Part shown: positions 12,501 to 27,180 of the stretch, piece by piece
Position numbering within the stretch: the first letter of the stretch is position 1
Layout: the number at the start of each line of letters is the position of its first letter
Assembly (NCBI RefSeq): GCF_036370855.1
Contig: NC_088099.1
Coordinates: 23,217,501-23,281,500, forward strand
Length of the DNA: 64,000 nt
Direction of reading: 5' to 3'
From: Dromaius novaehollandiae
Taxonomy: Eukaryota; Chordata; Aves; Casuariiformes; Dromaiidae
Notes under the pieces: generated by a model
The model's database searches: none
What the model saw: only the letters and a program-made list of their open reading frames with translations
Told to the model about the DNA's origin: nothing
Made by a program: the position numbers and the translations under genes

Positions 12501-15500
12501 AAACCTAACTAGAGGAAAATCTGGTGCCTCTTTCCCAGCAATATTAAAAAAAATTCCTACATCATGGCCATCTTTCTTTCCTGTCGCCTTTTGAGAAAGC
12601 ATAATGGTTATTTAAGTTTTTTCCTGTTGTCTTGATACATTTCTAGAAAATTTCAGCTTTCCTGTAGTTTGTATCTGCCTCTTCATGAAACGCCCTGTTT
12701 ACTACTTCTTGCTTTTCCTAGAAGAGTCTCTCTGGTTTTGAGCCTACTTTTGTTTATTCTTTCACTCCATGCATCATGGAGTATTTTTTGGTTTGGGAGC
12801 TTCTGAAGAATTTTGAGTTACAGCTTTTAAGCACAGTGAGTCTTTATTATAAGAAAAGGTAAGAATAAAGATAATGTGAAGAAATAGTAGATGAAGAAAG
12901 GAGAGGAAGCCATCTAGCCCCCTCTCAGCCTAACTAACTGATAGTATTGCTCCAAGCCAGCATGTTTCAGTCAGTCTCCGTAGTGGTCTGTTATCCTCAT
13001 ATGCATGACATACACGATCTATAATCACATGCACTCTAGGAAAAGTATTCACTTGATCAGGTAAGTCAGAAACACTTTAAGGAACTATGTTGAAAACCAA
13101 CAGTAATAGAGATCTCTATAGTAGAAAAAGCGTAGGCGATTATTTTAGCTATTAACGGTTAGAAGTAATACATGCATTAGTTGTAAAACACAGACCTTTC
13201 TCAGAAGGTGATAGCCAGTTGTTTGTAAAAATATCGGTGGAAAGAAAAAAAAAGCAGTAAAGCTGAGCAGTAAGATGACGAGGATCTGTGTGTCTGGGGA
13301 CTGATGCTTCTTAAATTTGGGGGCGGGGGTAGATGGAGACATGTGTGAAAGAGAGAGTTAAACCACAAGACTCACATTAACTCAAGAAAAATTGCACTGA
13401 TACAATAATAGCCCCCCAAATGTGCTCTTCTGTATTTGCAGAATGAACCTGACTAGTCACTACTGTGTTGTTAGCAGCAGTAAATAACTAGTGGAAAGGT
13501 TGTTATTGAAAGCCCTGAGACAATAGAGATGGAAGAGACAAACTGTTATTTTCCCTGTTCAGAATCACAGCTATTTTGAATGTTGTACCATGTCGAACAG
13601 GAGGGAAGGGGACCTACCCAAAGCTCTGCAGGCACAACTGACAGCAGGAGATGAAGCAATTTAATGATGTGAAAGACAGCCTCTACAGATGAAATATGGA
13701 GTATAACATGTCTGGAAGGAGGGATGTTTTGCATTTATTTTTCTTTTTCAAATAGCTGACAATGATAGCAGCTGCAGGAGGTACCAGAGGCTGAATGAGA
13801 GTGGGAGAGATGGGTTTATCAGCAAATGACAGTAAATAAGAACAGTAACTTGAAAAGTCTCTAGGCCCCGGGTGGCTCTAAGAATAGCAAAGTGGGACAA
13901 CAAAAGCAAGAGCGCGCTTTGGAAAAAAAGTACACCTGGCCACATCTGAACCCCTTTTCAACTGGTAGATCAATGCACAAAGCAAAGATATGTTGCATCT
14001 TTTATGTGACTATGCTGTTCTACAAAAAGCAGAACAAATAGTTTTTGTTTATCAGCCTTCTAGTCAAGCACTCTTCTTATGTCTTTTCCCCCAGCCTGCT
14101 GCCTCGCTGAGACGCAGGACTGGGCCTTCCCTGCACACTGAGGGGCTGCACCAGTTCACAGAGGGGAGTCTCTGGCTCAGAAGTGACTTTTGTCATGGAA
14201 AAGCATTTATTTTTTGAGTACAAGGAGCAAAAACTGGTTTCATCAAGCCGGTGAAACCCGGGCACCACAGTTCTGCAAAGCTGGCAACAACTTTTGCTGA
14301 AGTTTGAATTTACAGACTTTGCAAACAGACCTAGATTTGGGTCTCACACTTTGGGTAAATAGCCCTCTCTCCCCTTGCATAAACACCATTTCAATTGTAT
14401 TTCTGACTTGTTTGCTGGATTTTGTCAAGGGAAAGGAGACTATGCTAGGTGTTCAGAAAAACACCTAAAAAACAGCACTCTGAATCAAGGATAGGTTCTT
14501 CCTTGTTTTATGCCACTAGCAATCTGAGAAAAAGCTTGGGTCCATGTACTGTGGGTCAGGGATTTTTGTTCTGACTCTATGGGCATAAGTTTTCAAACCT
14601 TTCCTGTTCAGCGTTTACTTATTTTTGTGTTCATATCATTGCGTTGGTAGGGCTTCCTTTGTTCATTTTGCTTTACTGGAGATTATTTTGAGGGGCAATA
14701 GCAGCAGGGTAATCGGCAGCAGCATGCCAATATGACCTCTGACAGGAAATCCCACTTCTCACTGTAGTTATCACGACTCGTTCAATTCTGAAAACCTTGT
14801 CTTGCACCTTGAAATATGTAAAATCTTTAATTAAGATCCCCTCACATCACTGATAGCCTTTCTCCGTGCAGGCCTGGGTCGAGACATGAATAGTCTTTGT
14901 GATACTCCCCTCCTCTGCCTGAATATGTCACTGAAAATGAAATGTGACAGTCAAGTTTGTCAGTGACGAGATGAATAGTAGGTTTTCCCTCTGCTCCCAA
15001 TACTTTTAGTGTTAGTAGCACTGAGTTTCTCGGAGCTACTTGGTTTGCTCATTTTCTTTACTGTGAGCCAACATTCCCAGTAGTGTCAGGACAATTTTAG
15101 AAGCAAGATGTACTCATCTGAACTTCATCTATGAAAAGATGAACAGGTGCTTATAGTTGAGCTTTCAAGTCTATATATTCACCTTGATTTTTTTTTTCTG
15201 TCTGGAATAGAGCAATTTTTGAATATTGGCATTTAGCGAATCCCCACATTTCAGGAAATGTTCTACTCCAGAATCTATTCGTTTGGGGAAAAATGAAACA
15301 GCAGAGAAGATAGGAACACATGTGCAGTATGTGGAGTAACAGAAATAGGTGAAATAATTGTTCAGCAATATCCAGAATGCCTTCTAGCATGATAATGGTC
15401 CATCTCCAGACTGGTAGCTCAACAGACTTTAACTTTTCTGTACTTTGCTACATTGAATGATTTCATATTATATCTAGGGAAGGAACAGGCTGAGTGTCCC

Positions 15501-18500
15501 CTGATGTAAAGAAGAGAGAGGAAAAGGTTATGGGGAATTATAAAGGAAGGAGTTGGAGGTTGTGTGGAAGTATATAAGGAGAAGTGTGTGGACACACTGA
15601 TGTATGAACTGTGAGTTCGGTCTCCAGATTTTGAAGTATAAAACCTGCAAGCCTGAAGATGTGTCAGCTGACATGTTCTGACTGAATCGGAAGCAGCAGA
15701 GGCACCGTATTGCTGACCAGATCCTCAGTGGCATAAATCAGCAAGACTCTGGCTGGAGTGTCTGAATGGACACCCACGCTGGCAAGTAGTGCAGTGCAAT
15801 ATGAGTAGATCTGTACGAGTGAAACAGTTGGCACCGAGGATCCAATGTCCACGCTACTTGGGGAAGGGAGGAGGTTACTAATGCCGTTAGTGGTTGGAGC
15901 ACATTAGGTACAGTCCAGGAGCACGTCCTCTGGTTGAATTAAATCTAAAAGGAATCCAGCTTGAGCACCCTGAGACCACTCCACAAAGCAAACTGAAGTA
16001 GGGACTATAGGGCAATTCACTTAAAAATCATATTCTCTGAGCGAATTACAATGCTAGTGTAGGCACACCCTCTCTCAGCTTCTCTAATGATACATATCAG
16101 CTGAGTGTGAATCGTTCCTGCAGGCAGGAAAAAGACTCGTAATGGGTGTATTAGTATATATACGAAACAGAGCAGTATTTGTTCTGGAGATACCTGCTTA
16201 GGATGTTGAAGACTTTCTCATGCAGCTTTTAACAATTTGTAAAATACTACAGAACCACAATTCTGGCTGCAAAACTTTCTTTGATTACATATGCATGCAT
16301 CTATGGTCTCTTGCACAGCAGATCTTTGATTCCTCTGCTGGGTCCTTCGGTGATACTGCACAATGAAAAACATAAACCGATTGCTATTTCCACTGATCAT
16401 TAATCACTCAGGATTTCAGCAGTACTTAACTGAGATACCTAAGGCGCCCTTATAGAGACTATAAGATTTCTTGTACTTTGAGCCCTTCTCCCTTTCTAAG
16501 CCACTTACGTTTTCTTTTTCTAGGAATAGCCTTGGTGATAAAATGAGTCACCTAACCCTTTGCCAACAGGGAACATGATGATTGACACGTATACGGCACC
16601 TTTCATCCAAAGAACATTTAAACCTATACATGGAATCCTGCTCTTGTTGCCAGCCATGCTGTGAATGTGATGCAAGAGCCTTTCCACCAGCACAAATCAG
16701 GGTGCTGCAGTGTGAGGCTTCAATGCCCTTCACTGCTGCTTCAAAGAGGATCTATGTCCTTGGCTATCTGATCTGACTGACATACATATGTATTAGGTAG
16801 AGAGTTAGCATGCTCATAAGCAGGCTAACCCATTGCCATGGGAAATAGAAATGGAAGGGACCTTGCAAGTTCTTGGTTGAGGGTCCTGCAGCCATGCCAC
16901 AGGCTCCTGTCCATGCTCCTTCCTAATGGCAAGGTGCCAACAGCTCCATCCTCCAGTCCATGCTCTCTTGGGTATTGAGGAGATCCAGTCAACTGTGTGG
17001 GAAAAGGTAAGTGACACACTAGCTTTCCATTTATTCCATTGCTACTGACTTAAAAGAAGAAACACTTGACTATACAGATGATAGGAATGAAGTCGCTTCC
17101 CAGGAATGTGATGCTTAACACTAAATGCATCTAGCAAAGCATAGCAACACTAGAAATAATTAGGTACAGGAAAGAGATGTTGTCTGATTGGAAGCTATGA
17201 TGAAATTGGATCTAACTTCATTATTTTGCAAATAACACCTTTGGGATATTTAGTTATCTGTGTTGTCCAAGAGGACTTTCACTTTATTTCTCATTTAAAT
17301 TTCTCAGTAATGTATATCCTAATTGTACTCAGAAGCTGAGTGGAAAAATATTCTCAGCTCAATTCTCAGCATCATTTCTGTAGCTATTGCTGAGTTTATT
17401 AGTGATTTTTCTCACCCAGCCACTAACTAGTTCCAGCTCAATAAAATGTGGTATAATAGCATTGTAGGAATTGTTACTGTAGCACTGAAAATTCCTGAAA
17501 AATAAGGTTACCTTTTTAGATCAAATCAGCAATGAAGTGAATGTGAATGTGAGTGTCATTCCTGAATTTTTCAGTCTGATCATGCACTGATTGAGTATCC
17601 CTAATATCATAATTGTGAAAGGAGAGTTCTGGGGGCAAAAGAACAGATTCTGCAAGACTAAAAATTGCTTCACTGCAATAAAAAGAAACGTGATTCTTAG
17701 TGAATGTAAATGTCACTCTTCCTCTGTAAATGCCCAGGACTGATGCCATGACTGTGGCAAGGAAAGCTGTGATTCAAAGAGGGAGACTTGAGTATTTAAG
17801 TGTAGAGTACAGTACTATAGCAGAAGTACTTACATACAGTTGAAATAAAGGATTTCAGAGCTCTATACTTCAGTCATGGGCCATTAATTAAAACCTCAGT
17901 GCCAGTCCAAATTACAAAGTACTGCAAAAGTAGAATGATATATTCCTTTGGCAAGTCAGTACAATTTAAAGAAGAAAAAAGCCACTAGCAATTTTTAGAT
18001 GACAGAGTGAAGACTGAGACTATTTAAAGCAGTGATCTGAAGATGTCAGAGAGAAGAGCAAGAGGTATTTAATATTAATGATGGTAGTTTATGGAACACT
18101 GTTGATGGACTGAGTCAGGATGCAAAGCCACCTGAAGAGAAAACACCTCAGCTTTTCCCTCAGCCAGCATGTCAAACGTATCTTCAGTTTCTATCTTACA
18201 AACTACCTGATTCGGGAAAACCTGGAAACTGGAAAAGAAACCAGAAAAAGGAAATGGGTTTCATTTTTTTCTTTTATGAAACTTGAACTTCTATAGGGCA
18301 GATACATAATTTCTTAAATGAGAACATCATACATATCAAATAAAAATGTCTTTTAGTCACAAAAATAATAGGCATTTCTGGAGCTGGAAAAATGCAAAGG
18401 GGATGAGGGAGATTTAAGTGGGTGGTGTCTTTCGGTGTTGATGGGAGCCCTGGTCCTTCAAGTGCTTGAACGCATCTGCTCAGTGACATGAGTACGCTTC

Positions 18501-20590
18501 TCTTTAAAGTCAAGCACTGGCATGCTGAACCTGACTCAAAGAAAGTGGCAGGTTGTTTGATAAAACTGAAAAATTAATCGGTGTGAAATGTACTGGAAAA
18601 CAGTAAGGTTATTCATTTGCCTCAGCAGTTTTCTTATTAGGGAAAACAAGCATTGGATAGTTCTCCCAGAGCATACAATACCTCAATGTGCTGTGAAATA
18701 GACTGCTATAAAATGAGACCGCATCACTCACATACTTCAGTGACCACTTCTGTAAAAAATGCAAATTAATATTTTAATTCCAAGGTCAAAGTCTAATTAT
18801 TGAAATGACAGCAGCTCAGCTGGTCACTAGTTTCTTTAGGCTCATGCCTCGCAGTGCATTGCTAACCTGGTCTGTGCTGAATGTGGGATCCAGTGGGGTT
18901 TTGCACAAGCAGAGGACATGGACCATTGGCTTTTGCTGTGATCAGTTCCTTAGAAAGTTACAGTGCAAATCCTTCCCTGTAGATGCGGAAGAAACCAGCA
19001 TGTGGTCAGAATCTTCCTATGGAAGAGGAAAAGACTATTCTAAAATAGAAAGATTGGAAGCTCATAAAACAAAAGGGTGGTTTAGGGTTCCAGATATATA
19101 AGAATATCATATTGCAAATGGTCTTTCACAGTTAGCTCCTTTCCTTGGAACCAATGAATCATTTCCTACTTGGATACATTTAGAAATGTCAGCTTTTTCC
19201 AATTCAATTCTATCCAGTTGCATCACTGAAAATTCAGAGCAACTCAGTGACAAAGTATGGTAAAGATACTTGAATCGAAGAATATAAATGGATTCATTAT
19301 CCTAGCAGATTTAACCTAGTTTATTTTCACACACACTCATCAGGACAATGCTAGAATAAAAATTAAAGGTAGGTCATATTGCAGGAATGAAGTGTTTCTC
19401 CTTGTATTTTAAATTTGGATTACTTTTCAGCAAGTAATCCAGGCCTGCATCCTTATATTAATCTCAAATTATACTGAGATATTATTTGGATGATATTCTA
19501 TTATTAAGTAGATAAATCACATCTGGAACGTGAGTTAAATTAAAGTTGTGATGAGGAAAAAGTTGTTAAATATAACATGAAAGCTGCAGTCATACCTAGA
19601 CATCAGTTTTATTGGATATTAGGAGCAGACTTCCAGGGCTGGTGCTGGAGAGTGATGGAAGCAAAGCCTCCTAAGCTTAATGAAACAGAAAATCCATCTT
19701 TCCTCTGTGTAAGAGGGACAATATTTTTGTCTTGTTTGGGGAGAGATTGTCACAGGAAGAATCCGGCAGAGCTACTTACGAGCCTGAATGCATTGGACAA
19801 GTCTGAGGAGCAGTGTCTGTATGAACACGGATGTTTCATTTTAGAAACTGGGGGATTTTTGCTGTCTCTTCCTCTCGTTGTCCAGTTTCAGGTGACAGGT
19901 TGGGTACCTTACGGTGATTTATAAAGTAGAAGAATATTTATATCTCTGGGAGTATGGAAAGAACAAGATACATCAGTCTGGGACACTTCATGCCTATAGC
20001 CTTGGGGAATGGGGGGATAAGACGAGAAAATATGCCCACTAAAGCATATGTTCAGAACAACTCCTTTTGCCTCTGTACTCTTGATATCAGCTCAAAGGAG
20101 AAGGGTGTGATGGTGAATTTTCTATGCATATTGTTGAACTTGCAGCTACTGATTATTGAATAATTTCTGTCCCTGACCTGAAAAAGGATGAGGGCCCTAA
20201 TTCTACATGTAAAGCCAACTGAAGACTAATGCTAGGAAAAAATATAAAAGGGAGTGGTGAGACTACTTCACATACATCCTTACATCTGATCTAAATGATT
20301 TCCAGGCCAAGATGTGATCTGATTGTGCGAGCTCATTCAGCCAGTAAATCCAGGATGATGTTAGGACAACAGCAGATAGTGCCTACCATAGCAAACTCCC
20401 CTGCGAGCTGGCAGGACTCTGCCTCACTGGGTCTGTGCGGTCACCGTGGCCAGCAGTGCCTGCACAATTTATTTGCATGGGCATCAGCTCTTCCGAGCCA
20501 GAGCTTTTAACTTACCTATCTGCAATAGGAGGCCCTATACGAGACATTATATGCACAATGATTTTGGTGTGGAGACAATTAATTTTCAGC
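9513..20590. other. Intergenic, no gene recognised
   Basis: Mostly AT-rich. About 11.4-12.8 kb is pyrimidine-rich on the plus strand. I see a possible but unproven CR1-like fragment around 16840-16880 and no exon, RNA gene or clear repeat otherwise. The 115-codon frame at 19577-19924 has no recognised domain. Confidence 0.55.
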
Positions 20591-23500
20591 ACCTCTGCGG
20601 TTTATAAACTCCCTGGGGTGGAGCCGCATGCCCACTCATAGGGCAGCCAAATCCTCAGTGGTGCTGCTAGGCCACCGCCAGCAGCTGGCGACTGTACTTC
20701 TCCCGCGAGTGAGCGGCTGGCGTGCCACCTCGTGCCTACCTCGCCTTCCCCACTGAACACTAGCCAAGGCAGCTGTACTGCCACTGGAACACTGCTGTCC
20801 CATATATCCAGGGTATGACCGCTTCTTTAAACACTTTCACAGTGACTGGTATTTTGAGGAACTGGTTAATATTGCTAGTATGGACTACTGGGAAAACATC
20901 TTGATACAAATAAGAACTTATTATTAAGTTCCAAGTGAATGAGCTCAGTAAAATCTTTACTTGAAATTCATGCAAGTTTAGTTAACACTATAGTCTCACA
21001 AACCTCTTTTCTTTCTAGAATTGGGGCACAACAATGATAAGGGGCCCTGAGGGGTTCTTTTTATAATGCTTTCAGCCTAGCCATACCTGGGAAATATAAA
21101 TTTCACAAGCAGGAAACATTGCCACGAAATTACACAAAGATTTTTGAATTCGGCATCACTAAAAGTGAGACTTGCATAGGAGCAGGAGCCAGCAAACTCC
21201 AGGAGTACATAAGACATGAGGAGAAAGAGAAGATGCTGTAGATTCAGTTAGAACCTTGGAAACTCATAAAGGATTTGGCTAAATTTAGTGAATAGCAGAT
21301 CATCTCTGAACTTCCAAAAAAAAAACCCCCAAAACTCCCAGAATGCAGACTATTCCAACACTACATTTTTGGAAGATCTTTACGTTCTGAGGAGACTGTT
21401 CCACTGTGCAAGGGGCTAACTGTGATTGTCATCAGCACTGTCCATGAACACATCATCTCTGAGATGATGTTTTGTGTCTATCCACATGGTATTTGTTGTT
21501 TGCAAACATACATTTGCAGAGGTTTTCTTTTGGTCTTTCTGAAAAAGTTGGAGTTTTCTGAGTGAACCTTTTGAAGATGGCCGGTGTGCCACTAAATGCC
21601 CTCCAAACTGTCAAAAATAGAACATAACCTGAAATTCTTTGATGCACAGATCTTTTCTGTTTGCTATCCATTATTCGTATGCATTGTCAATAGTTCATCA
21701 GTTCTCGTCTGTTTTCCCACTTCAAAAAGCTTGTTTTTCATGCATACAGCCAGGGAGTAGGAAAGAAATAATGTGATCAATGACCTCAGTACAATGAATG
21801 CAGCCCACTTAAAATGACCTGTTTGCATACAATCTAGAAGCTGAAAGTTTCTCATCCCATTTATCCAAAAAATCCATTTCAGTGAAATGAAATTTGTGCT
21901 CAAATAGAAATGAATCTTTTCTTTTTGTTTTGGGTGATGTGTATGAATGAATTCCTGCAAATAACAAATACACTTGCAGAAATCAGGATGAGTTTATAAA
22001 CAGCCCACAAACAGGAAAAATTGCATTCTTCTGATAATATATCTCTCTTCATAAATATTGTAGCTAGTCCTACCCATCCAAGAGCTATTCATCAGCATTT
22101 CTCAAAGTGATGAATGGCATCTCACTGTTTCCTTCTCTCTTACTGATGATCTCTTCTAATGACAGCAGCTTTTATCATAACTGTTTGTGAGAGCCTCTCC
22201 CTTTCTTTCCTTTCTTCCTTCTCATGCTATAAAAGCTCTCAAAGGAAGCTTCTGTATGCAGAAAAAGCTAAACTCACATATTATGGAGCACCTATAAATA
22301 GTTCCTTCAAATTAGACTCTTCTACAAAATCTTGAAGTGATATTTCTTTGCTTTTTTTCTACTGCAAGTAAAAGATACAAGCTAGTATAACATTTTTGCC
22401 TTTATAATACATTATTTTTGTTGTTCTGGTCTACATATCCTGACATTTTCTTTGGCTATTTTTCAATGCTTTCATACAGCCATAGGTGAAAGATAGTTAG
22501 CACCTTGTTATTGTAGTTTGAATTTGTGCAAAAAGGGCTTGTTAGAAGTGTGGCATCTAGTACTGGCAAATTATTTACCCAAGACAATGAAAAGTTGTCC
22601 TAAAGTACAGATATTGAAGAAACTGTTTTTTTTTCTCATAAGTTGTGTTTCTAAATGTTTTCAAACTTTTTGAGAATTGCTTCCAGATGTAATTAAACAG
22701 AAAATAACTTATCAGTTAGAAGCATTATGTCAAAGATATTTAAGTTGCTGATTGGTTTGGGGATCATAAATGAGAAAATCCCAGTCACTATTTTCACACC
22801 ATAAGGATCATGCAGGGAAATTATTGGAGATTTCATTCAAACAAAACTGCAGAGTGCTTTTTTCACGCAGTGCCCAACCAAAATGTAGAATTAAGTTCCA
22901 CACGGTGAAGGAGCTCAAAAGAGTTTTAGGCAAACTCATGGAAGTAAGCCCTTTAGAGGTTTTTCTTTTCTCCAAGGCAGTCCAGAGGCCACCAACAGCT
23001 CAGAATTTTCAAAGTACTTTATCTGCTGAAAGCTGAGGGGTTACGCTAAGGGAAAGCTTACTGTCTACATCCCCTGTTCCTTATATTTTTTCCTTCTGGA
23101 TATGGTTGAAGAAAGATGTTTAGGCTACTTCAAGCCAACATGGCAGTTGTTATGTTCTTAATTGTCTTACGGTTGCTGTCCAGGTGTTGCTGTGCAGGGG
23201 AAGACCTGGCACAACTGCAGCACTTGTCAGGACGGTGTGTATTGGAGCGAGCCCCAGGCAGCCCCTTCCCCAGATCTCCTCTTGCTTTCCGCGCAGACAG
23301 TCAGGGCTGTGCCTGACATACAAACCTGGTCCTTGAATATGGATACGGCTAAGAAATCTGTAGAAGGAATTAATCCTGCTTGTTGATTAAGCAGAGGTCG
23401 GTTCCCTTCGAGTTGTTAATACTGTAAATATTGGTTGTTGTCATGCAGCAGCAGCTCCAGCCACAGGGGCTTGCAGCTCCCCAGCTGCCGCTGCTGCCTT

Positions 23501-26500
23501 GGGAGGAGGCGACTCTGAGGTGGTGCAGGGGCTCTGCTCCGTCAGAGGATATGGCTGTCCTGCTTCATCTTGTTTGCTTTCGGGGTTAGGGCATTCCTCT
23601 AAGGACCAAACAGTGTGAAATGGATTAAAAATTATCCCCTTGAAATATACAGTCTTTTGTATTAGTTGCTTACCGCTGCTAAAGAAAGAGGAAATAGCCA
23701 ACATTACAAATCACAGGCTTTCAAAACCTGTGTCCTATAAAGGAACAAAGCAATTAATCCAAAACATTTAAGTTATGCTATCTGATTTTTTAACCTTCAG
23801 GGACTACTTTTCTTTCTTTCTTTTTTTTTTCCTTAACAACTTTAAAGGCTGGGAAGTTAAGATTTAAAGGACAGACTCAGACTTTCAGGATCTCATGACT
23901 CTAGTGACTGAGTGGCGGGAAAAACACTAAGTATCACAAGATGCATAGTTAAATCATAGGCATCCTTCAGTTCTTGAGATTTTGTCCTGGGAATATTTTT
24001 CCTGATCTCAAAAGAGGCTATCATTTTAATCCTGGCCAGGGAAAAGGTAATCACCCCTAATCTAGTTTAATTTATAGCTTGCAATGAAGCTAACTCGTGA
24101 CCAAACTGGTTGCTTTTTAATTCGATGGCAATATAATTTCTTAGTATATCACAGGCAGATAACTGACTCCAGCTCACATATAAAATAAAAGTTACTTACA
24201 TAAAGCATAGACGAACAAGTATCGGACAGCTTCCCAAAGAATGTCTGTTTTGTTCAAATTAAGAATAGCATGCACACTGGAGAAATCTTATGAAAACTGT
24301 TATTTCAAACTAAAGGGCTCCTCAGTAAATACCTTTTGAGAAAAGGTATTACGTGGAGAGGCATGGAACGAACTCTTCTTGCAGCCAGACTCGTTATGGT
24401 ATGTGATATAGCACAACCTAAATTAATTAATAGTTCTCCTTCCTTATAAAAGTTGCGTATTAATGAGGAACTTACTAAATCAAAATAGCTTTGAATGTTT
24501 TGCATGACGGAAATTCTTCTAATACTTCCGCTTCTTTAACTGCATGCTCAAATGCACCACAGAGAAGTACTTGAAACAGGTTCACAGAAGGGATTTAGAA
24601 ACAGCTTTCTGGCAGTGGTTTGATTTGATTGACGGTTTCCAGCAATTATAGGGTGATTCTTTCATTTATTTTGCAGCTTACAGTGGGGTTTTTTTTGTTT
24701 GTTTATTTGTTTTTACAATGTTGCCAACTGTTTTTTAAAGGAGTTTAGCTTCTCTTTGTTCAGTAAAACATTCTGGCTGTAGTGCCTTGCTGGAAAGCCT
24801 TGCTGTGCACGGCCAGGCTGTGTGTACTCATGGGCCTTTAGAGATTGTAACGTTCTTTGTGCCTGGGTCTGTGAGCTCTGTTCAGGTGCTTTATCGGCTG
24901 TAATCACCTTGCACATTTATGGCTGAGAACAATAAAACCTCTGGCAGCTTATTCTCTTGAAGGAGCATGTCCAGCCTGATAGAATATGAGATTTCACTGA
25001 TTTGCTCCTCTTTCAGCTTTCTGGAACATAAGAGCACATAGTCTTTCGTTAAATATCTTTTCTGATGAATGTAAATAAACATTTAAACCCAATATGCTTT
25101 CCAGCTCCCTGATAATGGTGGGAAGAATAACTTTGAAGAGAAGGGGATTTCTGCAATCAAGCTGCCAAAGCGAGCACGTTCTGTGTGACCTTCTTAATAT
25201 CACTACTGTAAGCAATTAGCCTAGCAATGCTCTGCACTCTGATACCTTCTAATGTAAGGATCCCAAAGCACTTTGCGGATCGGGGACGAGTTACTCTGAC
25301 GGCAGTAGGATTTTTCTGAGTACTGACTACCAACGTAATTCTGCTCTCTATGGGATTTAACAGTGAAATTCCCTTTGATTCCAATGGTAGGTGCTTGTAA
25401 AGCCCCCGCCCCCCTCGCTGTAAAGCAGAGGATGATGTGGGAAAGAATGTGACAGCCATTTTCTGCAGGAAAAGTCAAGAAAAATAGAAAAAAATGCCAT
25501 TCTAATTTCCAGGAAAATTGAAGCAGGCAGAGTGAATGTTCCAGAGTGCCCACTGTGAGGGTAACTCATGTCAGTGAGGAGATTCATTTGAGCCAAAGAT
25601 AAAAAAAGGGGGTCCATGTTGCTGTCTGGTCAGGGAACAATGGCAGTACCTGAAATCCCGTGGCTACTAAAACTAAGTAATTCACTGCTTTGTGGTCCAG
25701 TGTTTCACCCCCTTAATCTGACATGCAGTATCATGGGAGCCCAGGTAAATCTAAAGCTCAAACTTTGGTACCCTACCATATCAAATATGTGGTCACAGAA
25801 GGATCACAGTGATCCTTAACTTTTTTCTGGAGCTTTAATTCCATAGTGGCTCTGAAGAAAGAGTGTTAGCCACTTAGGTACAAACTATTTCAAACAATAA
25901 TCCTGTTTACGTAGAAGTTTCCAAAGTGTGAGATGTGTAAATGTGTTTGCTTTTGGATGAGGTAAGTTTCTCTCCAGAAGTGAGTCTTATTCCTTTAAAC
26001 ATAAACAGAGCAAGGGTGAATAATTCAGATGTGGATGTACATATTTTAAATGGCTGTATGTGACACCACCATCCATGGTGTCCCAGCTGCTTAACTAGTA
26101 TAGACTTTTATGTCTTTATTTTTAAAATATCTTATAAATAACTAGATGATCTAATGAGGTTGATGTTTTACATGAAATATATAACATTTAAGCATCCTTT
26201 TAAAAGCACAGATCCTTACAAGTTTTTTTTTAAACTATAATTGGCAAAAACAGCTCCTTAGTACATCATTTGTTCACCTTACATTTTATCCAGCCTAGGA
26301 AAACACAGTATCTATAGGCCATTTAAAAACAAAATATGAATGGGAAGTAGGTTTTGAATATCTTATTTAATTTAAGAAAAGGTTCTCCATACTTAAATAT
26401 CAGATAGGTGTCTAAATATGGAATCAGGAATCTAACACAAGTTTCCAAATATTATAGAGCATTAACATTATGATTAAATAATAGATCAGAAATTCAAGTC

Positions 26501-26680
26501 TCTTCAACAAGTATTCATTCAGTGAATGCAGAACTGTGGATATGGATGGCAGTTCTTAGGTTGTAGTAAGACAGTGACATTAAGCAGGTAGTATAATCTA
26601 CAAGAAAAATCATTTCTGACCTCCAGATACAAAAACCTGGAAAAGATAGAAGATACATTAAGGGGAAGACGTTGCTGCCC
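20590..26680. other. Intergenic with two modest GC-rich patches
   Basis: GC-rich patches at about 20600-20760 and 23180-23560 interrupt AT-rich DNA. No exon with a supported frame and splice sites was found, and no known repeat. Confidence 0.5.
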
Positions 26681-26689
26681 CGAAGGACC

Positions 26690-27180
26690 GCTGTCAGCAG
26701 CGCTGCAGTCCCTGCCCACTCCGGCAGCTGGCTGGGAGACAACGGTGGGCAACGGCCACCTTTCCTGCAACAGCCCTCGAAGGCAGTGGGAGCGGAGGGG
26801 ATAGGGAATGCCCTGGGGACACCAGAAAAAAAGCAAACCACATTTTCCCTGACATTTAGATCACCAGCGTAGAGATGCATGTGTCTCACCCAGGGATAAA
26901 ATTTCTTTTTTTTAATCGGTTATTTTGAAGCAGTTGAACAGAGTTGTCAGCTCCAGGGAACAGGGGCCGGGCACGGCCAGGTTTGCCCGCCACGCCGCTC
27001 CTGCCTCGCCAGCGAGCACAGGGGGCCTCCCACCTCCGCCGAGGCTGCGCCCGCCACTCCTGGGCGGCAGGGACAGGAGGCCACCCGCGGCCGGGGCATC
27101 ACGCTGCACGGCCTCAGCCTTAAAACTGCACTGCACTACAGCCGAAGCGGGGCTTCGGTCCCTTCTTCTGCGACGTTAAT
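26690..27180. promoter_or_regulatory. Orphan CpG-rich patch
   Basis: CpG-dense block (densest at about 26960-27120) inside AT-rich intergenic DNA, 9 kb upstream of the gene promoter. There is no coding exon nearby on either strand. It could be a non-coding RNA promoter, an enhancer island or simply a GC-rich relic. CpG density was judged by eye. Confidence 0.45.

Noticed and set aside
16838..17010. Possible CR1 antisense fragment (AATGGAAGGGACCTTGCAAG) with a good donor-like GTAAGTG at its end
   Set aside because: Only the first ~20 nt resemble CR1; the rest does not follow the consensus, and no acceptor defines an exon.
26400..26440. AGGTGTCTAAATATGG-like motif reminiscent of a sauropsid interspersed repeat (similar string near 39380)
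   Set aside because: Too short and diverged to assign to any family by eye.
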